This document shows, piece after piece, positions 55,810-64,000 of a DNA stretch of 64,000 nucleotides. Positions within the stretch are counted from its first letter, which is position 1, and each line of letters starts with the position of its first letter. The position numbers were made by a program, and so were the translations under genes. Origin of the DNA: Nitrospira sp. (lineage in GTDB: Bacteria; Nitrospirota; Nitrospiria; Nitrospirales; Nitrospiraceae); assembly GCA_030653545.1 (NCBI GenBank), contig JAURZE010000014.1:1-64000 (forward strand), in the 5' to 3' direction. The notes beneath the pieces are model-generated. The model saw only the letters and a program-made list of their open reading frames with translations. It was not told where the DNA came from and did not search any database.

Positions 55810-55834
55810 GCAGGATACTGAAAGAGTCTGCTCG

Positions 55835-55864
55835 CGGGGGATGAGGCGAACGCCCCATCCCCCG
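55835..55864. terminator. Bidirectional hairpin between purU and htrA
   Basis: CGGGGGATGAGGCG and CGCCCCATCCCCCG form a 14-bp stem with one mismatch and a 2-nt loop. It lacks a T tract but separates two convergent genes. Confidence 0.55.
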
Positions 55865-55873
55865 GTCTCTCAC

Positions 55874-57373
55874 CTACACTTTCGCGGTCAGAAATAACGC
55901 ATTGCCATGGCGATTGATCAAGATCAGGACATGGTCGCCCTTCTTGATCGCTGATGAGGCCTTCTCAAATTCCTTGACCGACTTGACCGGCTGGCGATTG
56001 ATCTCTCGAATGACATCCCCTGCCATCAAACCGGCCTTTTCGGCGCCGCTCTCCGGCTCGACGCCTGTCACCACCACTCCCTGCGCCTTGCCTTTGATGC
56101 CCAACTCCTTCGCGGTCTCCCGGTCGAGATCCTGAACCGCCACTCCGGCAAAAGCATAGTCCGCTTCACCAGCTTCGGCTTTCGCAACCTTCGTCGTATC
56201 CAACTGTTCCCCGATTGTCACCGTGAGATCTTTCTCATGGCCGTCACGGATCACCTTGACGGGCACTTTCATCCCGACCCCTGTTCTGGTCACCAGGCGC
56301 TGGAGCGCCACCGCATCCTCGACGGATGCGCCTTGATACGCGATGATCACATCGCCCTGCTTGAGACCAGCCTGGTCAGCCGGCCCCTCTTCCTTCACGT
56401 CACTGACGAGCGCGCCCTTCGCGCTCTTAATTCCGAATGACTTGGCCAGGTCCTGGCTGAGATCCTGAATCCCGACACCCAGGTACCCACGCACAACCTT
56501 TCCGCTCTTGATCAGGCTTTCATAGATCGGCTTGCTCATGCTGGTCGGTACGGCAAACCCCACCCCCTGATACCCGCCGGTCTGTGAAAAGATCGCCGTA
56601 TTGATCCCGACCAGTTCCCCGCGCGTATTCACCAATGCACCGCCTGAGTTTCCGGGATTGATGGCGGCATCCGTTTGAATGAAGTCTTCGTACTGCGTGA
56701 TGCCCATCCGACCCCGCCCCAGTGCGCTCACGATGCCGAGCGTCACCGTCGAATTCAGCCCGAACGGGTTCCCGACCGCCAGCACATACTCACCGACTTG
56801 CAGCTTGGTGGCATCGCCCCACACCACCGTCGGCAGATTCTGTCCATCGATCTTCACCACCGCCAGATCGGTCTTGGGATCGGTTCCGACAATCGTGCCT
56901 TTGAAGTCGCGCTTGTCGGGCAAGGTGACCGTGACTTCCTGCGCGCCTTCGATCACATGGTTATTGGTCAGCACATAGCCATCCGACGAGACAATCACCC
57001 CGGAGCCCTGGCCGCCCCCACGATGTCCACGAGGCTCTCCCGGACCCTGCGGCCCGCGATAACCGCGCGGGCCGCCAGGCCCGCCGAAGAACTCTTCCAT
57101 CCGATCGCGCAGTTCATCGGGAATCTTCCGCCCGTCGGAGACTTTCTCGCCCGTGATCGTCGTAATGTTGACCACCGCCGGGGTGACCGCCTTGGCCACC
57201 TCTGTAAACCCGTTCGCCCCCGAGGCGATTGGCAGCGCCACGGCGGTTGCCGCGGGCTGGATTCCGCTGGAGGCGTGGGAAGAGGGCAACGATTGACCAC
57301 CCCAGGTCAGGACCGCTCCCACCGCGGCAATGGCAAGACCCGCAACGACTGCCTTCTGAACCAACTTCTTCAT
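55874..57373 (-). CDS. DegP/HtrA-type periplasmic serine protease
   Basis: A 499-aa Do-family protease with signal peptide (AVVAGLAIAAVGAVLTWGGQ). The trypsin-like domain has the triad His in LTNNHVIEGA, Asp in DLAVVKIDG and Ser in NPGNSGGALVN. Two PDZ domains follow (VRGYLGVGIQDLS..., FAGVAVQDLDRETA...). A Gly/Pro/Arg-rich loop (about 95-120) lies before the protease core. It should degrade misfolded envelope proteins. The two-component genes next to it have a separate, same-strand orientation. Confidence 0.94.
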   Translation of the reverse strand: MKKLVQKAVVAGLAIAAVGAVLTWGGQSLPSSHASSGIQPAATAVALPIASGANGFTEVAKAVTPAVVNITTITGEKVSDGRKIPDELRDRMEEFFGGPGGPRGYRGPQGPGEPRGHRGGGQGSGVIVSSDGYVLTNNHVIEGAQEVTVTLPDKRDFKGTIVGTDPKTDLAVVKIDGQNLPTVVWGDATKLQVGEYVLAVGNPFGLNSTVTLGIVSALGRGRMGITQYEDFIQTDAAINPGNSGGALVNTRGELVGINTAIFSQTGGYQGVGFAVPTSMSKPIYESLIKSGKVVRGYLGVGIQDLSQDLAKSFGIKSAKGALVSDVKEEGPADQAGLKQGDVIIAYQGASVEDAVALQRLVTRTGVGMKVPVKVIRDGHEKDLTVTIGEQLDTTKVAKAEAGEADYAFAGVAVQDLDRETAKELGIKGKAQGVVVTGVEPESGAEKAGLMAGDVIREINRQPVKSVKEFEKASSAIKKGDHVLILINRHGNALFLTAKV

Positions 57374-57483
57374 GGTTTCCTCCTCATGACAATGATACCG
57401 GCGAACAGATCGTTCTCGTCTTGATGTACAGATGACCGTACCAGCCGGTGATGAGAAGGGGATTAGCTGCGAATTAGAAGTCG

Positions 57484-58887
57484 TTAAGCGGATGGGGTCG
57501 CTAGTGGGAGCGTAACCGTAAACGTCGACCCGACGCCCGGCTCACTGGTCACGTCGATACGGCCCTTGTGAGATTCCGCAATCCAGGTGCAAATCGCGAG
57601 TCCAAGACCCGTACCTTTCTTCGTATGGGCCCGGGCCCCATCGGTCCTGAAAAAACGATGGAAGATACGGGACAGATCATCGGGCGGGATGCCGATCCCT
57701 TGATCTCTGACCGACAGGCGCGCGCTCGGTCCTTCTGTGACGAGCGAGATCTCGACCTTTCCGTTGGGATGAGAGTACTTGATCGCGTTCTCCACCAGAT
57801 TCAGCAACAACTCGCGCAGCCGGAGTTCATCGCCTTGGACGACGGCCGGCTGCACCGTGCCAAGCGTGACGGCGATGTTGCGATCCTGTCCGAGCAGCGT
57901 CGCCTGCCGGTGGATGTCTTCGACGAGCGACTCCAGGCCGACCGGCAGCGCCTCCATTCTCACCTCTCCCATGTCGGCACGAGAGAGGAAGAGCAGCTCG
58001 TCGACGATACGCGTCATGCGATCGATTTCTTCCAGATTGCTTTCGAGGACGACTTGGTAGTCGCCCAACGGGCGGGGGCGCCGGAGCACCAATTCCGTCT
58101 CTCCCTTCATGACGGTCAACGGAGTCCGTAGCTCGTGGGACGCATCGCTGGTAAATTGTCGAATCTGGCGGAACGACACATCGAGCCGGCCGATCATGTC
58201 GTTGAACATGCTGGCCAAGCGCCCGATCTCGTCGGGAGAGGTCGAGACCGTCAAACGCTGGCTGAGATCGCCGGCGGCGATACGCTGGGCCGCCAGCGTG
58301 ATGGCGTCGACCGGCCGCAGCGCACGGCCGGCCAGAAACCATCCGCTGGCCAGTGACACCGCCAGCGCAATCGGCATCGTCACCAGCAACACCAGCAGCA
58401 GCCGGCGCAACGTGTCTTCGATCGATTCCATCGACGTCCCGACTTGCACAATGTAGAGCAAGGTTCCGCGATACATGATCGGCACGGACACGAGTCGGAG
58501 CGGCGGCTCCTTCGGATACTTCGCCGATTCAAACATGGATTTCCCGCTGAACGTCATTTCGAGCGCCGTGCGGCTGAGCGGCACTTCATGCTGCTTGATA
58601 TTGGGAGAACGGAGCGTGATCGTTCCGGAAGGGCTGAAGATCTGGAAGAACTTGTCGATGCGCGCGAGCTCGGGAAACTGCGAGAGTAATTCCTCTTCGT
58701 CGATGAGCGGGAGAAACCCCCGCTCCTCAAGCGACCGGACCGCCGTATTCGCGGTCTCTTCTAAGGATTGATCCACCGCATCGCGAAGACTCCGTGCCGT
58801 CACATTGTACAAGACCACGGAGAACACGATGAGGACGAGAGCCAGCGTGCTCCCGTACCAGAGCGTGAGCCGAAGTCGCAGTGGCAT
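57484..58887 (-). CDS. HAMP-domain sensor histidine kinase
   Basis: A 467-aa inner-membrane kinase. Two membrane helices (LWYGSTLALVLIVFSVVLYNV and LLLVLLVTMPIALAVSLASGWFL) enclose a periplasmic sensor of about 130 residues. Then HAMP (ALRPVDAITLAAQRIAAGDL), H-box SDASHELRTPLTVMKGE, N-box LVENAIKYS, and G-boxes VRDQGIGIP and GTGLGLAI. It starts as TGATG, overlapping the response regulator stop, so they form an operon. The signal is unknown. Confidence 0.95.
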   Translation of the reverse strand: MPLRLRLTLWYGSTLALVLIVFSVVLYNVTARSLRDAVDQSLEETANTAVRSLEERGFLPLIDEEELLSQFPELARIDKFFQIFSPSGTITLRSPNIKQHEVPLSRTALEMTFSGKSMFESAKYPKEPPLRLVSVPIMYRGTLLYIVQVGTSMESIEDTLRRLLLVLLVTMPIALAVSLASGWFLAGRALRPVDAITLAAQRIAAGDLSQRLTVSTSPDEIGRLASMFNDMIGRLDVSFRQIRQFTSDASHELRTPLTVMKGETELVLRRPRPLGDYQVVLESNLEEIDRMTRIVDELLFLSRADMGEVRMEALPVGLESLVEDIHRQATLLGQDRNIAVTLGTVQPAVVQGDELRLRELLLNLVENAIKYSHPNGKVEISLVTEGPSARLSVRDQGIGIPPDDLSRIFHRFFRTDGARAHTKKGTGLGLAICTWIAESHKGRIDVTSEPGVGSTFTVTLPLATPSA

Positions 58888-59564
58888 CAGTCGACTTTCA
58901 GCATATAGCCGCTGCCACGGATCGTATGGATAAGTTTTTTCGACCGGCCCCGGTCGATCTTGTTGCGGAGATAATTGACGTAGACATCGATGACATTGGT
59001 GAAGGTGTCGAAGTCCTGATTCCAGACATGCTCGGAAATCATCGGCCGCGTCAGCACCCGCCCGGTGTGCCGCATGAGATATTCCAGCAACGCATATTCT
59101 TTCAGCGTCAGCTCAATGCGTATCCCGCCCCGCGCGACCTCGCGGGTCGCCGGATTCAGCACCAAATCATCGATTTGCAGAATGCCGGGGCTCTCCGTCG
59201 CGCCCCGGCGCAACAACGCCCGGACTCGGGCCAGCAATTCATCGATCGCAAACGGCTTGGTGAGATAATCGTCGGCACCGGCGTCGAGTCCTTTCACTCG
59301 TTGATCGACCTGGGACTGCGCTGTCAGGATCATTACCGGCGTTTGAATCCGCTCACGACGAACGGCTTTAAGAATATCCATCCCTGACATCGACGGCAAC
59401 ATGAGATCCACGACGATCAAATCGTAATTGGTCGCCAGGGCCATCTCAAGTCCCTTGGCCCCGTCCTCACAGAGATCGACGGCATAACTTTCTTCCTCAA
59501 GCGCGCGCTTGATGAAACAGCCGACCTTCGTTTCGTCTTCAACCACGAGGACACGCATACGCAC
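58887..59564 (-). CDS. OmpR-family response regulator
   Basis: A 225-aa DNA-binding regulator: receiver with VVEDE, the phosphoacceptor in LIVVDLMLPSMSG and LTKPFAIDELLAR (Lys), then a winged-helix output domain (LTLKEYALLEYLMRHTGRVLTR, DVYVNYLRNKID). Partner of the kinase at 57484. Targets unknown; the HtrA gene two genes away is a plausible candidate only by position. Confidence 0.95.
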   Translation of the reverse strand: MRMRVLVVEDETKVGCFIKRALEEESYAVDLCEDGAKGLEMALATNYDLIVVDLMLPSMSGMDILKAVRRERIQTPVMILTAQSQVDQRVKGLDAGADDYLTKPFAIDELLARVRALLRRGATESPGILQIDDLVLNPATREVARGGIRIELTLKEYALLEYLMRHTGRVLTRPMISEHVWNQDFDTFTNVIDVYVNYLRNKIDRGRSKKLIHTIRGSGYMLKVD

Positions 59565-59668
59565 CCCTTATTCGGACGGATTATAACAAACCTACGGGTG
59601 ATGTTCTCGGCTAGTTGTCGCGTAGGGGATAGGGAGCAGCCCCTCGCTCCACGAAGGGCTTGAATTGA

Positions 59669-61342
59669 CTACTTGGGCGTGTAACGAGTCACCGTCACGG
59701 GAGCGTAGGACAGCCGCACCCCGTCGGGCGCCCGGTGAGCCACCGTATGCCGCAGCCAGACGGCGTCGTTGCGGGTTGGAAAGTCGGCCCGATAATGTGC
59801 GCCGCGGCTCTCCTCGCGCGCGAACGCTCCTGTAACAATGGTTTCCGCCAGTTCGACCAAGCATTGGAGCTCCAGCGCCTGGATCAAATCGGTGTTGAAG
59901 ACTCGCCCCTTGTCCTGCACCGAGACCGCCGCCGCGCGGCGCTGGAGCTCACGTACCTTGCTTCCAGCCACCGTCATCGATTCCTTTGTCCGGAAGATGC
60001 CCAGGTTCGTGCTCAAGGCCTCCCCCAACTCCTGCCGCACCTGCCACGCACGCTCTCCCCCACTCTGAGAGAGTAGCCGCTCAACTCTGGCTTGTTCGTC
60101 AGCGAGATGCTGCGGCGCCGGAATCTCATGCCCCGTAGTTCCGGCATATTCACTGGCTCTTGTCCCGGCCCGTCGCCCGAACACGATCGTTTCCAACAGC
60201 GAATTGCCGCCAAGGCGATTGGCTCCGTGCACGCTGACGCAGGCACATTCCCCTGCCGCGAAGAGGCCCTGGATCGATGTCTCGCCCCACTGATTGGCTC
60301 TGACTCCACCCATTTGATAGTGCGCACCGGGCCGGATGGGAATCGGCGTTTCAACCGGATCGAGCCCGGCAAACTCCATTGCGATCTGACGGATTTGCGG
60401 GAGCCGTTCTAAGATTTTGTCCCGCCCGAGATGCCGGAGGTCCAGCAACACACACCCATCCACTCCTCGACCTTCGAGAATTTCCTGCCCGATCGCCAAG
60501 GAGACCGTCGAGCGGGTCGCCAGCTCCATTTGCTCCGGCGCATACCGCTTCAGGAACCGCTCCCCCAGCGTGTTGAGCAGATAGCCGCCCTCACCCCTCG
60601 CCCCTTCCGTAATTAGAATGCCCGTGTCTTTCAATGTGGTCGGATGAAACTGGACAAACTCCATGTCCATGAGCGGCGCCCCGGCGCGATAGGCTAAGGC
60701 CATCCCGTCTCCGGTATTGATCACGGCATTCGTACTGGTCAAAAACACACGACCGCTGCCGCCGGTCGCAAGGATGACGGCCTTCGCCTGCAGCATCCGT
60801 AAGCCGCCATGCACCAGATCCCACGCGATGACTCCCCGACAGACCCCGGCTTCGACCACGAGCGCGGTGACGTACCATTCTTCATAGACCGTAGTGCGTC
60901 GTTTGAGAATTTGCTCATAGAGCGCATGCAGCAGCGCGTGTCCGGTGCGATCCGCCGCGTAGCACGTGCGCGGAAAGCCGGCCCCTCCGAACGGTCGCTG
61001 GGCGATGCGGCCGTGGGCATCACGACTGAAGATCACGCCCATTCGCTCCAGATCGAGGATATCCCCTGGGGCTTCCCGGCACATCGCCTCGATGGCATCC
61101 TGATCGCCGAGATACAACCCCCCTTTCGCCGTATCGAAGGCATGGGCTTCCCACGAATCACTCTCGCCGAGCGCGGCGTTGATCCCGCCCTGAGCCGCCA
61201 CCGAATGGCTACGGACCGGATGGACTTTTGAGATCAGGGCTACATCCAAATTAGTCGGGGCCGCTAAGGCCGCGCGCATCCCTGCCAGACCGGCTCCGAC
61301 GATGAGAATGTCATGCACATGTGTTCGTTGAGTCGTCATCAA
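59669..61342 (-). CDS. Succinate dehydrogenase/fumarate reductase flavoprotein subunit
   Basis: The FAD-carrying catalytic subunit of a SdhA/FrdA enzyme, 557 aa. It has the FAD start [17 protein letters not shown], the His for covalent FAD in [34 protein letters not shown] (substrate/proton residues), and the C-terminal [16 protein letters not shown]. The iron-sulfur and membrane subunits are not next to it. NadB (L-aspartate oxidase) is related but lacks this C-terminus. The ATG may be 61342 or 61339. Confidence 0.9.
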   Translation of the reverse strand: MMTTQRTHVHDILIVGAGLAGMRAALAAPTNLDVALISKVHPVRSHSVAAQGGINAALGESDSWEAHAFDTAKGGLYLGDQDAIEAMCREAPGDILDLERMGVIFSRDAHGRIAQRPFGGAGFPRTCYAADRTGHALLHALYEQILKRRTTVYEEWYVTALVVEAGVCRGVIAWDLVHGGLRMLQAKAVILATGGSGRVFLTSTNAVINTGDGMALAYRAGAPLMDMEFVQFHPTTLKDTGILITEGARGEGGYLLNTLGERFLKRYAPEQMELATRSTVSLAIGQEILEGRGVDGCVLLDLRHLGRDKILERLPQIRQIAMEFAGLDPVETPIPIRPGAHYQMGGVRANQWGETSIQGLFAAGECACVSVHGANRLGGNSLLETIVFGRRAGTRASEYAGTTGHEIPAPQHLADEQARVERLLSQSGGERAWQVRQELGEALSTNLGIFRTKESMTVAGSKVRELQRRAAAVSVQDKGRVFNTDLIQALELQCLVELAETIVTGAFAREESRGAHYRADFPTRNDAVWLRHTVAHRAPDGVRLSYAPVTVTRYTPK

Positions 61343-61520
61343 GCCCCACAGGAATGGGAAGAATGCCCTCTATCCCCTGTACTTACAGAACTATCCACCC
61401 CCAAGGCAAGCAGCGGCGACATCGGGCCGTGGGATATTGGAAATGGAGCAGCGCCATGGTACTCTCCTCCGGCTCATGTGCCATTCACGAACTATTTGAT
61501 AGCGAGCGGATCGAACGACC

Positions 61521-64000
61521 ATGCCTCAACCTGATTTTCTGCAACCGACCGATCTCTTCCCGCAGCGCCATATCGGCCCGTCGGAAGACGACATCCGCGA
61601 CATGCTGGCCGTAGCCGGCATGCCCTCGCTGGAACATCTCTGCGATGTCACGGTCCCCCAGGACATCCAGCTGCGAAAGCCGCTGAACTTGCCGTCGCAG
61701 CGAGGGGAGCAGGCCGTGCTGGGCGAGCTGAAACAGATGGCCGCCCAAAATCGTGTCTACCGTTCGCTCATCGGCATGGGCTATTACCATTGCATCACGC
61801 CCGGCGTGATCCAGCGGAATATTCTGGAAAACCCCGGCTGGTACACCCAATACACGCCCTATCAGGCCGAAATCGCCCAAGGCCGCCTCGAAGCGCTGGT
61901 GAATTTTCAAACGATGGTCGGAGATCTGACCGGGTTGCCCCTGGCTAATGCCTCCTTGCTGGACGAGGCGACTGCCGCCGCAGAAGCCATGGCCATGTGC
62001 TTGGCTATCACTCGCTCCCGGGGCGAGGAGCGGACAGAATTCTTTGTCTCGCAGGATTGCCATCCACAGACCCTCGCGGTGCTCCAAACCCGCGCTGACC
62101 CCCTAGGGATCACCATTCGCTCAGGCCCCAATGCCTCGATCAAGTTCTCGGATAAAACCTTATGCGGATTGTTGCTCCAATACCCGGGGAGTGACGGCTA
62201 CGTCGGTGACGTCAGCGGCCTGGTCGCTCAAGCCCATGAGGCGGGAACACTCGTGGTCGTCGCCACAGACCTACTGGCCTTGACGCTCTTGCGTTCCCCG
62301 GGAGAGTTCGGCGCCGACATCGCCGTGGGCTCCAGCCAGCGGTTCGGTGTTCCTATGGGATTCGGCGGCCCACATGCTGCGTTCTTAACCACCAAGGAAG
62401 AATTCAAGCGCCAGATGCCCGGCCGCATCGTCGGGGTCTCGAAAGATGCGACTGGCAATACGGCCTACCGGTTATCCCTCCAAACACGCGAACAACATAT
62501 CCGGCGGGAAAAGGCCACGAGCAACATTTGTACGGCCCAGGTGCTCTTGGCCGTCATGGCCGGCATGTTCGCGGTGTATCACGGCCCCGACGGTCTCCGC
62601 CGCATCGCGCAGCGCGTGCACGGATTGACACTGATGCTCGCCGAGGGCTTGCGCCGTCTCGGCTTCGACGTAGGTCCGGAATTGTTCTTCGATACGTTGC
62701 GCGTCCGCGCGCCCAAGAACCAGGCCGATCTGATCCGCGTCAGAGCGACTGAACGGCACATCAATCTCCGGACCCATGAGGACGGATCCCTCGGGCTCTC
62801 ACTCGATGAAACCAGCACCGAGCACGAAGTCGGAACGCTCTTGGAACTCTTCGTCGGCCATGACCGCCTGCCCTTCCAGGTTATCGACCTCGCCGGCGCC
62901 GTTGAGACCGGCTATCCCAATCCATTGGCACGCACTAGTTCCTATCTCACACATGAGATTTTCAATCGCTATCATTCCGAGCATGAGATGTTGCGCTACT
63001 TGCATCGGCTTCAGGGGAAGGATCTGTCGCTCACGCATTCGATGATTCCGTTGGGCTCCTGCACCATGAAGCTGAACGCAACAGCGGAAATGCTCCCCGT
63101 GACCTGGCCTGAATTTGCCCATCTCCATCCTTTCGCGCCGGCAGAACAGACGCAGGGGTACCAGGAATTGTTCCGGCAGCTGGAGTCCTGGCTGGCGGAG
63201 ATTACGGGATTTGTCGCCATCTCGCTCCAGCCCAACGCCGGCTCCCAGGGTGAATATGCGGGACTGATGGTGATTCGTGCGTACCACCGGGGACAGGGTG
63301 CGCCCCATCGGGATGTGTGCCTCATTCCTGTGTCGGCCCACGGCACCAACCCCGCGAGTGCGGCGATGGCCGGGATGACGGTGGTCGTCGTGGCCTGCGA
63401 CAAACAGGGAAATGTGGATCTCGCCGACCTGGAAGCGAAAGCCGTGCAGTACCGCGACCGGTTGTCGGCCTTGATGCTCACCTACCCCTCAACGCATGGG
63501 GTCTTCGAAGCGGACGTGCGGCGGATCTGCCAGATCGTCCATACTCATGGCGGGCAGGTCTACATGGACGGGGCCAACATGAACGCACAGGTGGGACTCT
63601 GCCGGCCCGGCGACATCGGCGCCGACGTCTGCCATCTGAATTTGCACAAAACGTTTTGCATCCCGCACGGCGGAGGCGGCCCTGGCATGGGGCCCATCGG
63701 CGTCGCCAGGCATCTCGCGCCCTACCTCCCGGGGCACCCGGTGACGGGGCAGGGAAGCCGCGAGTCGATCGGTCCCGTGTCCGCAGCCCCGCACGGAAGC
63801 GCAAGCATTCTGCCCATCTCCTGGGTGTACATCGCCCTCATGGGCCGTGACGGTCTCAAGAAGGCCACGCAAGTCGCCATTCTCAACGCCAACTACATGG
63901 CCAAGCGGCTGGAGAAGCACTACTCCATCGTCTATACGGGAACGACGGGACATGTCGCGCACGAATTCATCCTCGATCTGCGCCCCTTTAAAGAAACCTC
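61521..64000 (+). CDS. gcvP: Glycine dehydrogenase (decarboxylating), GcvP, 3' end outside window
   Basis: The P-protein of the glycine cleavage system, which decarboxylates glycine with PLP and passes the aminomethyl group to GcvH. The N-terminal half ([48 protein letters not shown]) and C-terminal half ([18 protein letters not shown]) are fused in one chain, as in the single-chain enzyme of about 950 aa. The PLP Lys is in [15 protein letters not shown], near residue 710. 826 codons lie in the window. No glycine riboswitch was recognised in the 178-bp upstream gap, and the ribosome binding site is weak. Confidence 0.95.
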   Translation, partial: MPQPDFLQPTDLFPQRHIGPSEDDIRDMLAVAGMPSLEHLCDVTVPQDIQLRKPLNLPSQRGEQAVLGELKQMAAQNRVYRSLIGMGYYHCITPGVIQRNILENPGWYTQYTPYQAEIAQGRLEALVNFQTMVGDLTGLPLANASLLDEATAAAEAMAMCLAITRSRGEERTEFFVSQDCHPQTLAVLQTRADPLGITIRSGPNASIKFSDKTLCGLLLQYPGSDGYVGDVSGLVAQAHEAGTLVVVATDLLALTLLRSPGEFGADIAVGSSQRFGVPMGFGGPHAAFLTTKEEFKRQMPGRIVGVSKDATGNTAYRLSLQTREQHIRREKATSNICTAQVLLAVMAGMFAVYHGPDGLRRIAQRVHGLTLMLAEGLRRLGFDVGPELFFDTLRVRAPKNQADLIRVRATERHINLRTHEDGSLGLSLDETSTEHEVGTLLELFVGHDRLPFQVIDLAGAVETGYPNPLARTSSYLTHEIFNRYHSEHEMLRYLHRLQGKDLSLTHSMIPLGSCTMKLNATAEMLPVTWPEFAHLHPFAPAEQTQGYQELFRQLESWLAEITGFVAISLQPNAGSQGEYAGLMVIRAYHRGQGAPHRDVCLIPVSAHGTNPASAAMAGMTVVVVACDKQGNVDLADLEAKAVQYRDRLSALMLTYPSTHGVFEADVRRICQIVHTHGGQVYMDGANMNAQVGLCRPGDIGADVCHLNLHKTFCIPHGGGGPGMGPIGVARHLAPYLPGHPVTGQGSRESIGPVSAAPHGSASILPISWVYIALMGRDGLKKATQVAILNANYMAKRLEKHYSIVYTGTTGHVAHEFILDLRPFKET

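Noticed and set aside
61343-61520. Glycine riboswitch upstream of gcvP
   Set aside because: No recognisable glycine-aptamer core was found in the 178-bp gap.

Overview
The window reads as chromosome of a Gram-negative bacterium. There are lipoproteins with lipoboxes, outer-membrane beta-barrel proteins, a two-partner secretion system, a periplasmic HtrA protease and a small Alu-less SRP RNA. The GC-rich codon use, many minus-strand housekeeping operons and gene mix suggest the Nitrospirota (Nitrospira-like), but no marker gene here proves this; it is an inference.

Layout. 1-127 holds the tail of an IS630-type transposase. 216-4619 is a translation block: Fis-type regulator, HU, tRNA-Val(GAC), thrS, infC (apparent ATC start), rpmI and rplT. 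Facing it, 4996-11395 runs leftward as fmt, rsmB, rpe, pheS, pheT. Both PheRS subunits are of the archaeal/eukaryotic type, sitting where the bacterial pheST genes usually follow rplT. At 11481 an initiator tRNA gene is the attachment site of an 8.6 kb genomic island (11513-20095), bounded by an exact 46-bp repeat. The island carries a tyrosine integrase, two AlpA-like small DNA-binding proteins, a Rep_trans-type replication initiator, a gene-poor control region with repeats, and a TpsB/TpsA pair whose TpsA 3' end has decayed. A bipartite 19-bp motif occurs near both ends and once inside.

20267-34057 is mixed: lytic transglycosylase, small lipoproteins, a GGDEF response regulator, a beta-helix protein, a TPR-type periplasmic protein, a DUF2726 protein, anmK, a zinc/manganese ABC transporter, two related beta-barrel proteins, a GNAT enzyme, a small zinc-ribbon protein and an RluD-type pseudouridine synthase. 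34176-39181 is the F1 ATP synthase operon atpHAGDC without F0 genes, followed upstream by an MscS channel and an AsmA-like protein.

41904-45287 carries tRNA-Ser(GGA), a decayed copy of its 3' end, SRP RNA (ffs), dnaX, a YbaB nucleoid protein and recR. Then come a DksA-type zinc finger protein, two lipoproteins, tRNA-Val(CAC), trmFO-xerC, argB, an M28 peptidase, an unknown protein, a gamma-carbonic-anhydrase-like protein, rimO and purU. The right end has an HtrA protease, an OmpR/HAMP-kinase two-component pair, a lone SdhA/FrdA flavoprotein subunit, and gcvP, which runs off the window.

The most notable items are the tRNA-fMet island with its putative integrase arm sites, and the archaeal-type PheRS beside the thrS-infC-rpmI-rplT cluster.
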